DNA from: a virus
IMG/VR virus record: IMGVR_UViG_3300042691_021864
Coordinates: 1 to 50,057 of that record
Reading direction: 5' to 3' (one strand)
DNA length: 50,057 nucleotides
The first letter of the stretch is position 1; each line of letters begins with the position of its first letter. A program made the position numbers and the translations under genes. Positions 19,597-27,075 of this stretch are shown piece by piece. The notes under the pieces are model-generated. The model was not told where the DNA came from, ran no database searches, and was given only the letters and a program-made list of their open reading frames with translations.

Positions 19597-21528
19597 ATGA
19601 ACCGCGCGTTTTCGACCCTCTCGATCACCAAGGCCGTCGAAGGTGACGACGGCGAACGCATCATCGAAGGCATCGCCAGCACCCCGTCAACGGACCGCAT
19701 GGGCGACATTGTGGAGCCAATGGGCGCGAAGTTCGCCCTGCCCCTCCCGCTGCTGTGGCAGCACAACCATGACCAGCCGGTAGGCACGGTCACCTTTGCG
19801 GAGCCAAACGCCAAGGGCATCCCGTTCCGCGCGACCATCGCCCGGGTGGCGGAGCCCGGCAAGCTGAAGGATCGCGTCGATGAGGCGTGGCAGTCCATCA
19901 AGGCCGGACTGATCCGGGCGGTCTCCATCGGCTTCTCCACCTTGAAGCATGAGATTATGAAGGAGGGGGGCTATCGCTTTACGGAGTGGGAGTGGCTAGA
20001 ACTGTCGCTCGTCACTGTCCCGGCCCAGCGAGAGGCCACCATCAACACCATTCGTTCTATCGTCCAGCAGGAACGGGCCGCGCTTGGCCTTCCGGAAGAT
20101 GAGAACGTGTCGCCCGGCGCTACGGGCTCTACCCCGACGACGAGCATCCTGCCTGTCGTGAATATCAAAGCGCCCAAGGAGGGCAACACCGTGAAGACCA
20201 TCGCTGAACAACGCGCCGCTTTCGTTGCGACCCGCGAGCAGAAATCCGCTCGCATGACCGACATCATGAACACCGCCGCCGAAAGCGGCGAGACGCTGGA
20301 TGCCGCCGCTTCCGAGGAGTACGACACCCTCGAAAACGAGGTGAAGGCTATCGACGCGCACATCAAGCGCCTCGCTACGCTGGAAGCCAGCCAAGCCGCC
20401 GCCGCTACCCCGGTCGCCGCCGGAGGCACCACCGTCGCCTCGGAAGCCCGTTCGGGCTCTGTCGCTGTCGTCAAGGGGACCAATCTGCCCAAGGGCACGG
20501 CCTTCACCCGCTACGCCATCGCGCTCGCCCGGTCTAAGGGCAACCTGATGCAGGCGGTTGAAATCTCCAAGGGCTGGGACGACACCCCTGAGGTCGAAAC
20601 CGTCCTCCGGGCCGCCGTCGCGGCTGGCACCACGACTGATGCGACGTGGGCCGCCCCGCTGGTTCCCTACAACCAGATGGCCTCGGAGTTCATCGAGCTC
20701 CTGCGACCGCAAACCATCATCGGCCGCATGGACAACCTTCGCCGGGTGCCCTTCAATATCTCCATGCCCGGGCAGACCGCCGGTTCTTCGGTCGGCTGGG
20801 TTGGCGAGGGCAAGCCGAAGCCGGTTGGGCATCTGGCCTTCAACACCACGACCCTGCGCTTCACGAAATGCGCTGGCATCGTGGTCCTGACCGATGAACT
20901 GGTCCGGTTCTCGAACCCGTCGGCGGAAGCCGTCGTCCGTCAAGACCTGACCGCCGCCATCGCTCAGTTTCTGGACTACGACTTTGTCAACCCGGCCAAG
21001 GCCGCCGTCGCGGACACGTCCCCGGCGTCGATCACCAACGGTGCTGCGACCCTCGCTGCATCGGGCACCACCGCCGCCGCCTTCCGGACCGACATCAAGG
21101 CCCTGTTCGCCAACTTCATCAACGCGAACATCGGCGTGGCCGGCTGCGCTTGGATCATGGAAGAAACCCAAGCGCTGTCGATTTCGCTCATGCTGAACGC
21201 GCTCGGCACGGCTCAGGAGTTCCCGGGCATCACCATGTCTGGCGGCACTCTGCTCGGCCTGCCGGTGATCGTTTCGGAGAACATCCCGAGCGGCCTGATC
21301 GTTCTCGCCAAGCCCAGCGAAATCCTGCTGGCTGACGACAACGGCGTGACGCTGGACGCCTCCCGTGAAGCCTCGCTTCAGATGGATAGCGCTCCGGCCA
21401 ACGGCGCTGCCGAGCTTGTCTCGCTGTGGCAGAACAACATGGTCGGTCTCCGGGCCGAGCGCTACATCAACTGGAAGCGTCGCCGGACCGGTGCCGTGGC
21501 CTACATCACGGCCGCTGCCTACGCATAG
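19597..21528 (+). CDS. prohead protease fused to HK97-fold major capsid protein
   Basis: One 643-residue frame carries two head proteins. Residues 1-160 are an S78-type prohead protease: GIASTPSTDRMGD, WQHNHDQPVG (His 58 probable catalytic), LIRAVSIGFS (Ser 110) and LELSLVTVPA. Residues about 199-285 are a helical delta or scaffold-like region. From about residue 300 the HK97 capsid fold follows (SKGWDDTPEVETVLRAAV, ATWAAPL, GSSVGWVGEGKPKP, ...NMVGLRAERYINWKR). Separate genes are more usual, and fused versions occur in some phages. A strong internal ribosome-binding site before GTG 20191 suggests that free capsid precursor is also made. Confidence 0.92.
   Translation: MNRAFSTLSITKAVEGDDGERIIEGIASTPSTDRMGDIVEPMGAKFALPLPLLWQHNHDQPVGTVTFAEPNAKGIPFRATIARVAEPGKLKDRVDEAWQSIKAGLIRAVSIGFSTLKHEIMKEGGYRFTEWEWLELSLVTVPAQREATINTIRSIVQQERAALGLPEDENVSPGATGSTPTTSILPVVNIKAPKEGNTVKTIAEQRAAFVATREQKSARMTDIMNTAAESGETLDAAASEEYDTLENEVKAIDAHIKRLATLEASQAAAATPVAAGGTTVASEARSGSVAVVKGTNLPKGTAFTRYAIALARSKGNLMQAVEISKGWDDTPEVETVLRAAVAAGTTTDATWAAPLVPYNQMASEFIELLRPQTIIGRMDNLRRVPFNISMPGQTAGSSVGWVGEGKPKPVGHLAFNTTTLRFTKCAGIVVLTDELVRFSNPSAEAVVRQDLTAAIAQFLDYDFVNPAKAAVADTSPASITNGAATLAASGTTAAAFRTDIKALFANFINANIGVAGCAWIMEETQALSISLMLNALGTAQEFPGITMSGGTLLGLPVIVSENIPSGLIVLAKPSEILLADDNGVTLDASREASLQMDSAPANGAAELVSLWQNNMVGLRAERYINWKRRRTGAVAYITAAAYA
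20176..21528 (+). promoter_or_regulatory. internal ribosome-binding site and in-frame start for free capsid precursor
   Basis: AAGGAGG (20176-20182) stands eight bases before an in-frame GTG at 20191 (residue 199 of the fusion). Translation from there would give a 445-residue capsid precursor without the protease. The linker before it is low-complexity (SPGATGSTPTTS), and the new N-terminus (VKTIAEQRAAFVATREQ) looks like a typical delta-domain start. Visible in sequence; use of the start is inference. Confidence 0.65.
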
Positions 21529-21564
21529 GCCTTCAAGCCTGTGACGACTGCCTGAAGATGGGGG

Positions 21565-21596
21565 GGGAGGGTTTTCGCCCTTCCCCCTTTTCTTAT
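21565..21596 (+). terminator. Rho-independent terminator after the capsid gene
   Basis: GGGGGAGGG-TTTTCG-CCCTTCCCCC followed by TTTTCTT. It lies between the capsid gene and the 21624 gene and would limit read-through so that capsid mRNA exceeds downstream messages. Confidence 0.75.
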
Positions 21597-21623
21597 CCAC
21601 ATGATCCCTGAAGGAATGAACCC

Positions 21624-21902
21624 ATGAAGATGATCGCCCTTGTGAACTTTTGCTACGCCAGCCAGTCGTTTCAAGCTGGCGATGAGGTGGACGTCGCGCC
21701 CGGGGACGTGCGCGTTCTGGAAGCCATCGGCCGCGTTGGCCCGCTGGGTGATCCTGCACCGGCTCCGGCCGCCCGGGCCGCCCCGGCTCCGGCTGATGCC
21801 GAGGCAGATGAGACGCCGCTGGTGGATGCAGACGGCCTGCCAATCCCTGCAAAGTCTCCCCGGGGCCGCTACAGCCGCCGGGACCTGAAGCCTACCGAGT
21901 AA
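21624..21902 (+). CDS. small head-region protein, 92 aa
   Basis: Starts at ATG 21624 with GAAGGAA upstream. A short N-terminal domain (MIALVNFCYASQSFQAGDEVDVAPGDVRVLEAIGRV) is followed by an Ala/Pro-rich linker and the C-terminal peptide SPRGRYSRRDLKPTE. The gene at 24615 has the same plan (short strand domain, acidic-Pro tail), and both sit among head genes. The R-x-YSRRDL end is typical of small phage proteins located beside the portal. The exact role is unknown. Confidence 0.65.
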   Translation: MKMIALVNFCYASQSFQAGDEVDVAPGDVRVLEAIGRVGPLGDPAPAPAARAAPAPADAEADETPLVDADGLPIPAKSPRGRYSRRDLKPTE

Positions 21903-21980
21903 ACCGGTCGGGCCGGGCCGCCTTGATTGTTTCTGCGACCGGCCCGAAAGTGGGTCCCAACAACGACTGCGAGAACTGAC

Positions 21981-23411
21981 GTGCGCCTGTTCGGATATGA
22001 AATCAGCCGCCAACCCCCCGCCGCCGGGAGCGAGCGAAAGGCGCTGATCACTACGTCAGCCAGCCAAGCCTATTCGCCCATTGACGGCCGGGGCGGCTGG
22101 TGGGGCATCGTCCGGGAGGCCTTCGCCGGGGCGTGGCAGCAAAACATAGAGGTCAAGCTCGACACCGCGCTCACGAACAGCACGGTCTATCGCTGCATCG
22201 GCCTCATCGCGTCTGACATTGCGAAGATGAACCTTCGGCTGGTTGCTCTAAATCAGGACGGCATCTGGACCGAGGTTGAGCAGCCCGCCTTTTCCAGCAC
22301 TCTCCGGCGGCCCAACCGGTATCAAAACCGCATCCAGTTCATTGAGAACTGGCTGGTCAGCAAGCTCGTCCACGGCAACACCTACGTCCTCAAAATGCGG
22401 GACAATCGCAACGTCGTCGCCGCCCTGTATATCCTCGACCCGACACGCGTGAAGGTGCTGGTGAGCCCGGACGGCGCGGTTTTCTATGAGCTCATGCGAG
22501 ACAACCTCGCCGGGCTGGAAAATGACAGCGTGACGGTGCCCGCGTCAGAAATCATTCATGACCGGATGAACTGTCTGTATCACCCGCTAGTGGGCACCTC
22601 TCCGATCTATGCTAACGGGCTGGCCGCCATGCAGGCGATCCGCATTCAATCCAACTCGGCGCAGTTTTTCGGCAACGGTTCAAATCCGGGCGGCATCCTG
22701 ACCGCCCCGGGCCATATCTCGGATGATACGGCTGTGCGTCTGAAGGAGCATTGGGACGCCAACTACACCGGGGCCAATGTCGGCAAGGTTGCGGTTCTTG
22801 GTGACGGCCTTGAATACAGGGCCATGTCGGTCAACGCGGTGGATGCCCAGCTGATCGACCAGCTGAAGTGGACGGGCGAGACCATTTGCTCGACCTTCGG
22901 CGTCCCGGCCTACAAGGTCGGCATCGGCCCGCTCCCGCCCTATACGAATATCGAAGCCCTAAACCAGCAGTATTACTCGGACTGCCTGCAAATCCTGATC
23001 GAGGCCCTTGAGCTATCGCTGGACGAGGGGATGGAGCTTCCGTCCCCCTACGGCACCGAGTTCGATCTGGACGGCCTGATCCGGATGGACACCGCCACTC
23101 AGGTCAAAACCTACGGGGAGGCGGTGAAGAGCGGCCTGTTTCGTCCGAACGAAGGCCGACGGAAGCTCAACATGGGCCCCGTCCCGGGCGGGGACGCGGT
23201 TTATCTTCAACAGCAGAACTACTCGCTGGAAGCACTCGCCAAGCGGGATGCGAGCGACGACCCGTTCGGCACCGCTAAACCGGCGGCTCCCGCTCCGACC
23301 GAGCCGGACGCCGAGCCCGTTGACGAGCCGGACGAGACGCCCGAAGAAGAACTGGAACGCTTCGCGGCCCTGTTGAACACGAAGCTGTTGGAGGCCCCGA
23401 GCCATGCGTGA
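21981..23411 (+). CDS. portal protein (HK97 family)
   Basis: I place the start at GTG 21981 (MRLFGYEISR), which matches how related portals begin; the frame is open from 21927 but only with TTG. This 476-residue protein forms the dodecameric portal. Typical stretches are TALTNSTVYRCIGLIASDIAKM, NPYQ-like RPNRYQNRIQFIENWLVSKLVHGNTYV, LYHPLVGTSPIYANGLAAM and GETICSTFGVPAYKVG. A Pro/Glu-rich C-terminus follows. Capsid precedes portal here, the reverse of many HK97-like genomes. Confidence 0.92.
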   Translation: MRLFGYEISRQPPAAGSERKALITTSASQAYSPIDGRGGWWGIVREAFAGAWQQNIEVKLDTALTNSTVYRCIGLIASDIAKMNLRLVALNQDGIWTEVEQPAFSSTLRRPNRYQNRIQFIENWLVSKLVHGNTYVLKMRDNRNVVAALYILDPTRVKVLVSPDGAVFYELMRDNLAGLENDSVTVPASEIIHDRMNCLYHPLVGTSPIYANGLAAMQAIRIQSNSAQFFGNGSNPGGILTAPGHISDDTAVRLKEHWDANYTGANVGKVAVLGDGLEYRAMSVNAVDAQLIDQLKWTGETICSTFGVPAYKVGIGPLPPYTNIEALNQQYYSDCLQILIEALELSLDEGMELPSPYGTEFDLDGLIRMDTATQVKTYGEAVKSGLFRPNEGRRKLNMGPVPGGDAVYLQQQNYSLEALAKRDASDDPFGTAKPAAPAPTEPDAEPVDEPDETPEEELERFAALLNTKLLEAPSHA

Positions 23412-24318
23412 CCTCGAAAAACTGGCCGGTGTGGTTACCCGTTCGGTCCAAGAGTTTGTTTCCCGGGCCGTGGAGCCGCTTCTGGCGCGCCTGAAGGCGC
23501 TTGAGGAGCGTCCGCTGCCCTCAGACGGCCGGGACGGTGTGGATGGCCTTCCCGGGGAAAATGGGCGGGATGGCGTTGACGGTCTTCCCGGCGCGGATGG
23601 CCGGGATGGCGTAGATGGCCTGCCCGGCGCGGACGGTAAAGACGGCGCAGACGGCCTGCCCGGCAAAGACGGAGAGCCGGGAGCCCCGGGTGAGCCCGGC
23701 CGGGACGGCATTGACGGGGCCCCGGGCGAGCGCGGCCTTGATGGCTCCCCGGGTGCTGACGGCGTGGGTCTGGCTGGTGCGGTTCTTGGCCGGGACGGCC
23801 AGCTGGTTGTGACGCTCACCAACGGGGAGACCCGGGAGCTTGGCGTAGTCGTCGGCAAAGACGGCATCAACGGCCGGGACGGCATCGACGGGAAAGCGGG
23901 CGTAGATGGCGAGCGCGGCGCGCCCGGCTTCTCGCTGGCCAGCTTTGACGTCGTGCTGAAGGACGACGGCCGGACCATCGAGTTCGTGTTTGAGGACGGC
24001 GAGACCCGCTATGTCCGGGAACTGGCTATGCCGACCATGATCTATCGCGGCGTCTTCAAGGACGGCAACGAGTACGAGCGCGGCGACACCGTGACGTTCG
24101 GCGGTTCCCTGTGGCATTGCAACGGCGGGGAGGCTCAAGGTGAGAGGGCTGGCCCCACAAAGGACAAGCCCGGTGAGGCATCAAAGCACTGGACGCTGGC
24201 CGCCAAGCGGGGCCGGGACGGCGCGCCCGGCCGGGACGGAAAGCCCGGAGAAAAGGGAGCGCCCGGGCCGCGCGGCAAAGACCTCACTCAGATTGGACCG
24301 GATGGATCGAAATGGTAG
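23404..24318 (+). CDS. collagen-like triple-helix protein
   Basis: This 304-residue protein starts at ATG 23404 with GGAGG upstream. An N-terminal helix (LEKLAGVVTRSVQEFVSRAVEPLLARLKALEE) is probably a trimerising coiled coil. Gly-X-Y repeats occupy about residues 40-120 (many GRDGVDGLPG units), then 158-180, and again near the C-terminus (GRDGAPGRDGKPGEKGAPG). A small beta domain (about 210-270, MIYRGVFKDGNEYERGDTVTFGGSLWHCN) resembles carbohydrate-binding modules of the CBM5/12 type. Placed between portal and connector, it is probably a virion fibre or head decoration. The sugar-binding role is inference. Confidence 0.8.
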   Translation: MRDLEKLAGVVTRSVQEFVSRAVEPLLARLKALEERPLPSDGRDGVDGLPGENGRDGVDGLPGADGRDGVDGLPGADGKDGADGLPGKDGEPGAPGEPGRDGIDGAPGERGLDGSPGADGVGLAGAVLGRDGQLVVTLTNGETRELGVVVGKDGINGRDGIDGKAGVDGERGAPGFSLASFDVVLKDDGRTIEFVFEDGETRYVRELAMPTMIYRGVFKDGNEYERGDTVTFGGSLWHCNGGEAQGERAGPTKDKPGEASKHWTLAAKRGRDGAPGRDGKPGEKGAPGPRGKDLTQIGPDGSKW

Positions 24319-24602
24319 CTCTGATCACGGTTGCCGGTGCCAAGCGCCGTCTAAGGCTGGACTTCGCTGACGACGACGTTTTGGCAAGCGAGCTTGTCAA
24401 CGAGGCGACAGCCATAGTCCTGAACTATTTGAAGGGCCGGGCCAACCCGGCGTGGACGGAGGCCAATGTGCCTTTTGATGTGAAGGCGGCAATCTATCTG
24501 GCGTTTGGCCGCCTTTATGGAAACCGGGACGGCACCGAAGAAATCCTGTCTGATCCAGTGAAGGCCCTTTTGCATAGCTACCGCGATCCCGCGCTGGCTT
24601 AA
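24312..24602 (+). CDS. head-tail connector (gp6-like)
   Basis: This 96-residue helical protein starts with MVALITVAGAKRRLRLDFADDDVL and contains LVNEATAIVLNYLKG and DVKAAIYLAFGRLYGNRDG. This is the pattern of the HK97 gp6/Phage_gp6 connector family, which forms the ring under the portal. Order after portal and before the joining protein is as expected. The start overlaps the collagen gene stop. Confidence 0.82.
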   Translation: MVALITVAGAKRRLRLDFADDDVLASELVNEATAIVLNYLKGRANPAWTEANVPFDVKAAIYLAFGRLYGNRDGTEEILSDPVKALLHSYRDPALA

Positions 24603-24614
24603 CGGAGACCGATC

Positions 24615-24869
24615 ATGCGTATCAAAGTTCTCAAGGCCTTCGACTACACCCCCTCCGCCGAGCGCCGCGTAACAATGGCGTACCTTCCGGACGGCCCGAC
24701 GCAAGGTATTTTCACCGTCACCCGGGAGGCCGGTGAGCAGGCTATTGCCGCCGGGTGTGCAGAGCTCGTCTCGGAAGACGAAGCGCCCCCTGCCCGGGCC
24801 CCACGCCAGCCCAAGCCACAACCGCCCGAGGCGCAACCCCCCGAGACCGCTGATGGCCCGGAAGCCTAG
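24615..24869 (+). CDS. small head-region protein, 84 aa
   Basis: CGGAGACCGATC precedes ATG 24615. The N-terminal 50 residues (IKVLKAFDYTPSAERRVTMAYLPDG, FTVTREAGEQAIAAGCAELV) form a short alpha/beta unit like the one in the 21624 protein. The C-terminus is Pro/Glu-rich and probably unstructured (PPARAPRQPKPQ). A duplicated accessory head protein is possible. It overlaps the next gene by 17 bases. Confidence 0.65.
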   Translation: MRIKVLKAFDYTPSAERRVTMAYLPDGPTQGIFTVTREAGEQAIAAGCAELVSEDEAPPARAPRQPKPQPPEAQPPETADGPEA

Positions 24870-25212
24870 TGTAAATCGCCTCAGTGACCGCGTTCGGTTT
24901 GATCGCAGGGCTCTGGATGCAAACGGGGATCGGCTGGGCGCTTGGACCCCAGCCTTTTCCTGTTGGGCCGAGGTCATCTTCCTCCGTGGCTCCGAGGCCG
25001 TCGTCTCGCTGCGCCTTGAAGGGAAAAAGCCCGCCGCCTTCGTTATTCGGGCCTCGGCGGCGGCGCGGGCTATCGACCCGTCCTACCGCGTCGTAATGCT
25101 CAACGGCGACGGGACAGACGGCCAGCGTTACAATGTCACGTCGGCCGCTGAGAACAACGAGGACGACGCCTTCATTGATGTGCTGGCGGTCTCCGGCACG
25201 GCGGAGGGGTGA
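24853..25212 (+). CDS. head-tail joining protein
   Basis: This 119-residue protein starts at ATG 24853. The pattern RLSDRVRFDRRALDANGDRLGAW, then FSCWAEVIFLRGSEAVVSLRLEGKKPAAFVIRAS and a YRVVMLNGDGTDGQRYNVTSAAE end matches the phage head-tail joining family (SPP1 gp16/HK97 gp9-like stoppers). It has strong beta content. Its position between connector and HK97 gp10-like protein fits. Confidence 0.82.
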   Translation: MARKPSVNRLSDRVRFDRRALDANGDRLGAWTPAFSCWAEVIFLRGSEAVVSLRLEGKKPAAFVIRASAAARAIDPSYRVVMLNGDGTDGQRYNVTSAAENNEDDAFIDVLAVSGTAEG

Positions 25213-25213
25213 C

Positions 25214-25588
25214 GTGGCGAAGTTCACGCGCCGTGACAAGCTCCGGGCCCGGATGAAGGCAATCCCGGTCAATGTCCGGAAGGCGCTCCGGGCGCAGAAC
25301 AAGACGAACGCCGCTGAAATGGTCGCCACCGCCCGCCGGTTTGTCCGAAAGGATGACTATGATCTGCACAATAGCATCCGGCACCAAGACGTTTCCGACA
25401 GCACCCGGATCAGCCAGCGGGTCGCGGCCGGTGGGCGCAAGGCGGTTCACGGCTGGTGGGTGGAGGTTGGCACGTCGAAGATGGCGGCTTATCCATACTT
25501 CTGGCCGACGTGGCGGATGCTGCGCCGCCGCTTCAAGGCCCGGATGACCCGGGCGGCCAAGAAAGCGATCAGGGATAGCCTGCCATGA
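25214..25588 (+). CDS. HK97 gp10-like tail terminator-region protein
   Basis: This 124-residue protein starts at GTG 25214 with GGAGGGG upstream. A helix (RMKAIPVNVRKALRAQNKTNAAEMVATARRFV) is followed by DLHNSIRHQDVS and the signature VHGWWVEVGTSKMAAYPYFWPTWRMLRRRF, characteristic of the HK97 gp10 family. These proteins act at the head-tail interface or tail end. It is strongly basic. Confidence 0.85.
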   Translation: MAKFTRRDKLRARMKAIPVNVRKALRAQNKTNAAEMVATARRFVRKDDYDLHNSIRHQDVSDSTRISQRVAAGGRKAVHGWWVEVGTSKMAAYPYFWPTWRMLRRRFKARMTRAAKKAIRDSLP

Positions 25589-26010
25589 GCGATCCAGCCC
25601 TCCCGGTGTCTGAAGCGGCCGAGGCCGCCTTCCGCGCCAGCGTTGCGCTCGCCGCTGCGATGGGCGGCAACGTCCGCTTGTATGACGGGGCGGCTCCTAC
25701 GAACGCGCCTTTTCCGTATCTCGTTCTGGGCGAGGTTGAGGTCAACGACGATGCCACGGAGTGCTGTGACAGCACCGAAGTCTATGTCCCCGTCCACATT
25801 TTCGCCCGGGTCGCCGCCGACCGCAAGGAGACCGGAAAGCAGGCCAAGCGGATTGCCGCGCTGGTCCGCTCACTGATGCGAGACATTGACACCATTCCGG
25901 GGTATGACGTGGTGATCAGTGAGTTTGAGAGTGCCCGCCATTTCTTTGACACAGACGGCCTGACCGCCCACTCGATCAACACCCATCGGTTCCTTCTGGA
26001 CCCGATCTAA
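25585..26010 (+). CDS. tail completion / terminator protein (DUF3168-like)
   Basis: This 141-residue protein has VRLYDGAAPTNAPFPYLVLGEVEVNDD, then VYVPVHIFAR, an RIAALVRSLMRDI helix and a final FLLDPI. This is the DUF3168 pattern seen in proteins that cap the tail tube. It follows the gp10-like gene with an ATGA overlap, and the tail tube gene comes next. Confidence 0.85.
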   Translation: MSDPALPVSEAAEAAFRASVALAAAMGGNVRLYDGAAPTNAPFPYLVLGEVEVNDDATECCDSTEVYVPVHIFARVAADRKETGKQAKRIAALVRSLMRDIDTIPGYDVVISEFESARHFFDTDGLTAHSINTHRFLLDPI

Positions 26011-26042
26011 CCGCGCCCAACAGGGCACAGAAGGAGACCACT

Positions 26043-26495
26043 ATGCCTATCAAACACGCCAAGGGCGTAAAGCTGCTCATCAAGGTGGGCGACGGTGCCA
26101 CCCCAACGGAAGTCTTCGCGGTCAATTGCTCGATCAATGCGGAGCGCGGCATCACGCTTTCGGCCGGGACGAGCGACACGGACATTCCGAACTGCGAAGA
26201 CCCGGAAGCTATCGCGTGGGTCCTCCGGGAGAAGACCAACCTCTCGGCTACCATCACCGGCTCCGGGCTGCTCGACACCGAGGACGTGCCCCTCTTCGCC
26301 GCGTGGCTGGTCAGCCCGAACAGCAAAAACGTCAAGGTCATCGTTGACGTTCCCGGGGCGGACGGCGGAACCATTTTCACCGGCAAGTTCCACCTGACTG
26401 AGTTCCCGATCACAGGCGACCGGGGCGGCAAGATGCAAACCAGCATCACGCTCGTCTCGGACGGCGCGGTCACGGTCACCGCGAACGCCGGATGA
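26043..26495 (+). CDS. major tail tube protein
   Basis: AAGGAGACCACT precedes ATG 26043. This 150-residue protein is beta-rich. It has MPIKHAKGVKLLIKVGDGATP, an RGITLSAGTSDTDIPNC loop, a central AWLVSPNSKNVKVIVDVPGADGGTIFTGKFHLTEFPITGDRGG and a terminal TITLVSDGAV-like strand. This is the layout of phage tail-tube monomers. The position before the frameshifted chaperone and tape measure confirms it. Confidence 0.88.
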   Translation: MPIKHAKGVKLLIKVGDGATPTEVFAVNCSINAERGITLSAGTSDTDIPNCEDPEAIAWVLREKTNLSATITGSGLLDTEDVPLFAAWLVSPNSKNVKVIVDVPGADGGTIFTGKFHLTEFPITGDRGGKMQTSITLVSDGAVTVTANAG

Positions 26496-26935
26496 CGCGG
26501 CGGGCGGAGATTGAACTGGCGTTCGGTGGTGAAGACCGGTTGTTCCGGCTTCCCATCGGACGCCTTCGGGCTCTTCAGGAAAAGTGTGATGCTGGTCCTG
26601 AAGAGCTTTTGATGAGGATGCAGGCGCGGACCTACCGCGTCGATGACCTCCGGGAGACCCTGTACCAAGGCCTGCTGGGCGGTGAAATGCCGACCCATGA
26701 GGCCACTACTCTCATGAAGAACGCCTTTGACGGCGAGCCTCTGATCCAGTTCATCCCGCTTGTTCAGGCGATCCTGATGGTCGTTTTGACTGGCGCGCCG
26801 GACGAGGACGAAGAGGCTCCCCCGGGGGGAGCGACGGGGGAGGCTCAAACGAACCGCCCCTCCCCCGAGGAAAGCTCCGGTTCGGAAGTTTCTACGGGAC
26901 CGGCGCAGCCCTCGGATGGACCGCCCGCCAAGTAG
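26492..26935 (+). CDS. tail assembly chaperone, zero-frame product (G-like)
   Basis: This 147-residue protein is made without frameshifting. The N-terminal domain (IELAFGGEDRLFRLPIGRLRALQEKCDAGPEELLMRM, TLYQGLLGGEMPTHEATTLMKNAF) matches tail tube chaperones of the GTA gp11-like kind. The last 35 residues (SPEESSGSEVSTGPAQPSDGPPAK) are low-complexity, as expected for a dispensable tail. It binds the tape measure during tail assembly by analogy with lambda gpG. Confidence 0.85.
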   Translation: MTRRAEIELAFGGEDRLFRLPIGRLRALQEKCDAGPEELLMRMQARTYRVDDLRETLYQGLLGGEMPTHEATTLMKNAFDGEPLIQFIPLVQAILMVVLTGAPDEDEEAPPGGATGEAQTNRPSPEESSGSEVSTGPAQPSDGPPAK

Positions 26936-27066
26936 ACGAGCTCTCTCTGTGGGAGTTCGCTCAAGCGGTTAACGGTTATGTCCGGGCCAACGGCGGCGGC
27001 GAGAAGATGAGCGCCCTGTCTGAGGAAGAGCATGACGCGCTGGTAGAAAAGTACGCCCACATCTAA
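26492..27066 (+). CDS. tail assembly chaperone, -1 frameshift product (GT-like)
   Basis: A slippery run C CCG GGG GGA (26821-26830) lies in the zero frame. Shifting back one base there opens a frame with no stop until TAA 27064-27066. The product is about 191 residues and ends in a folded-looking domain: GAALGWTARQVDELSLWEFAQAVNGYV, then GEKMSALSEEEHDALVEKYAHI. The GW-(S/T)-x-V-x-x-L-S-x-W-E-F pattern is the usual chaperone C-domain. Without the shift, 26936-27066 would be non-coding yet keeps codon structure and no start codon. The site matches lambda G/GT logic; frameshift efficiency is unknown. Confidence 0.8.
26821..26830 (+). other. programmed -1 frameshift slippery site
   Basis: The heptamers C CCG GGG and G GGG GGA overlap in the zero frame and allow both tRNAs to re-pair after a -1 slip. 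The site is located about 100 bases before the zero-frame stop of the tail chaperone gene. Confidence 0.75.
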
Positions 27067-27075
27067 GGTAGCCTC

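Noticed and set aside
21593-21601. Perfect DnaA box TTATCCACA after the capsid terminator
   Set aside because: A single site is expected by chance at an appreciable rate in 50 kb on two strands; no cluster and no AT-rich element nearby.
19996-21852. 618-codon open frame on the minus strand opposite the capsid gene
   Set aside because: Antisense frame produced by GC-rich third positions of the capsid gene; no domain, no ribosome-binding site, and it crosses the capsid terminator.
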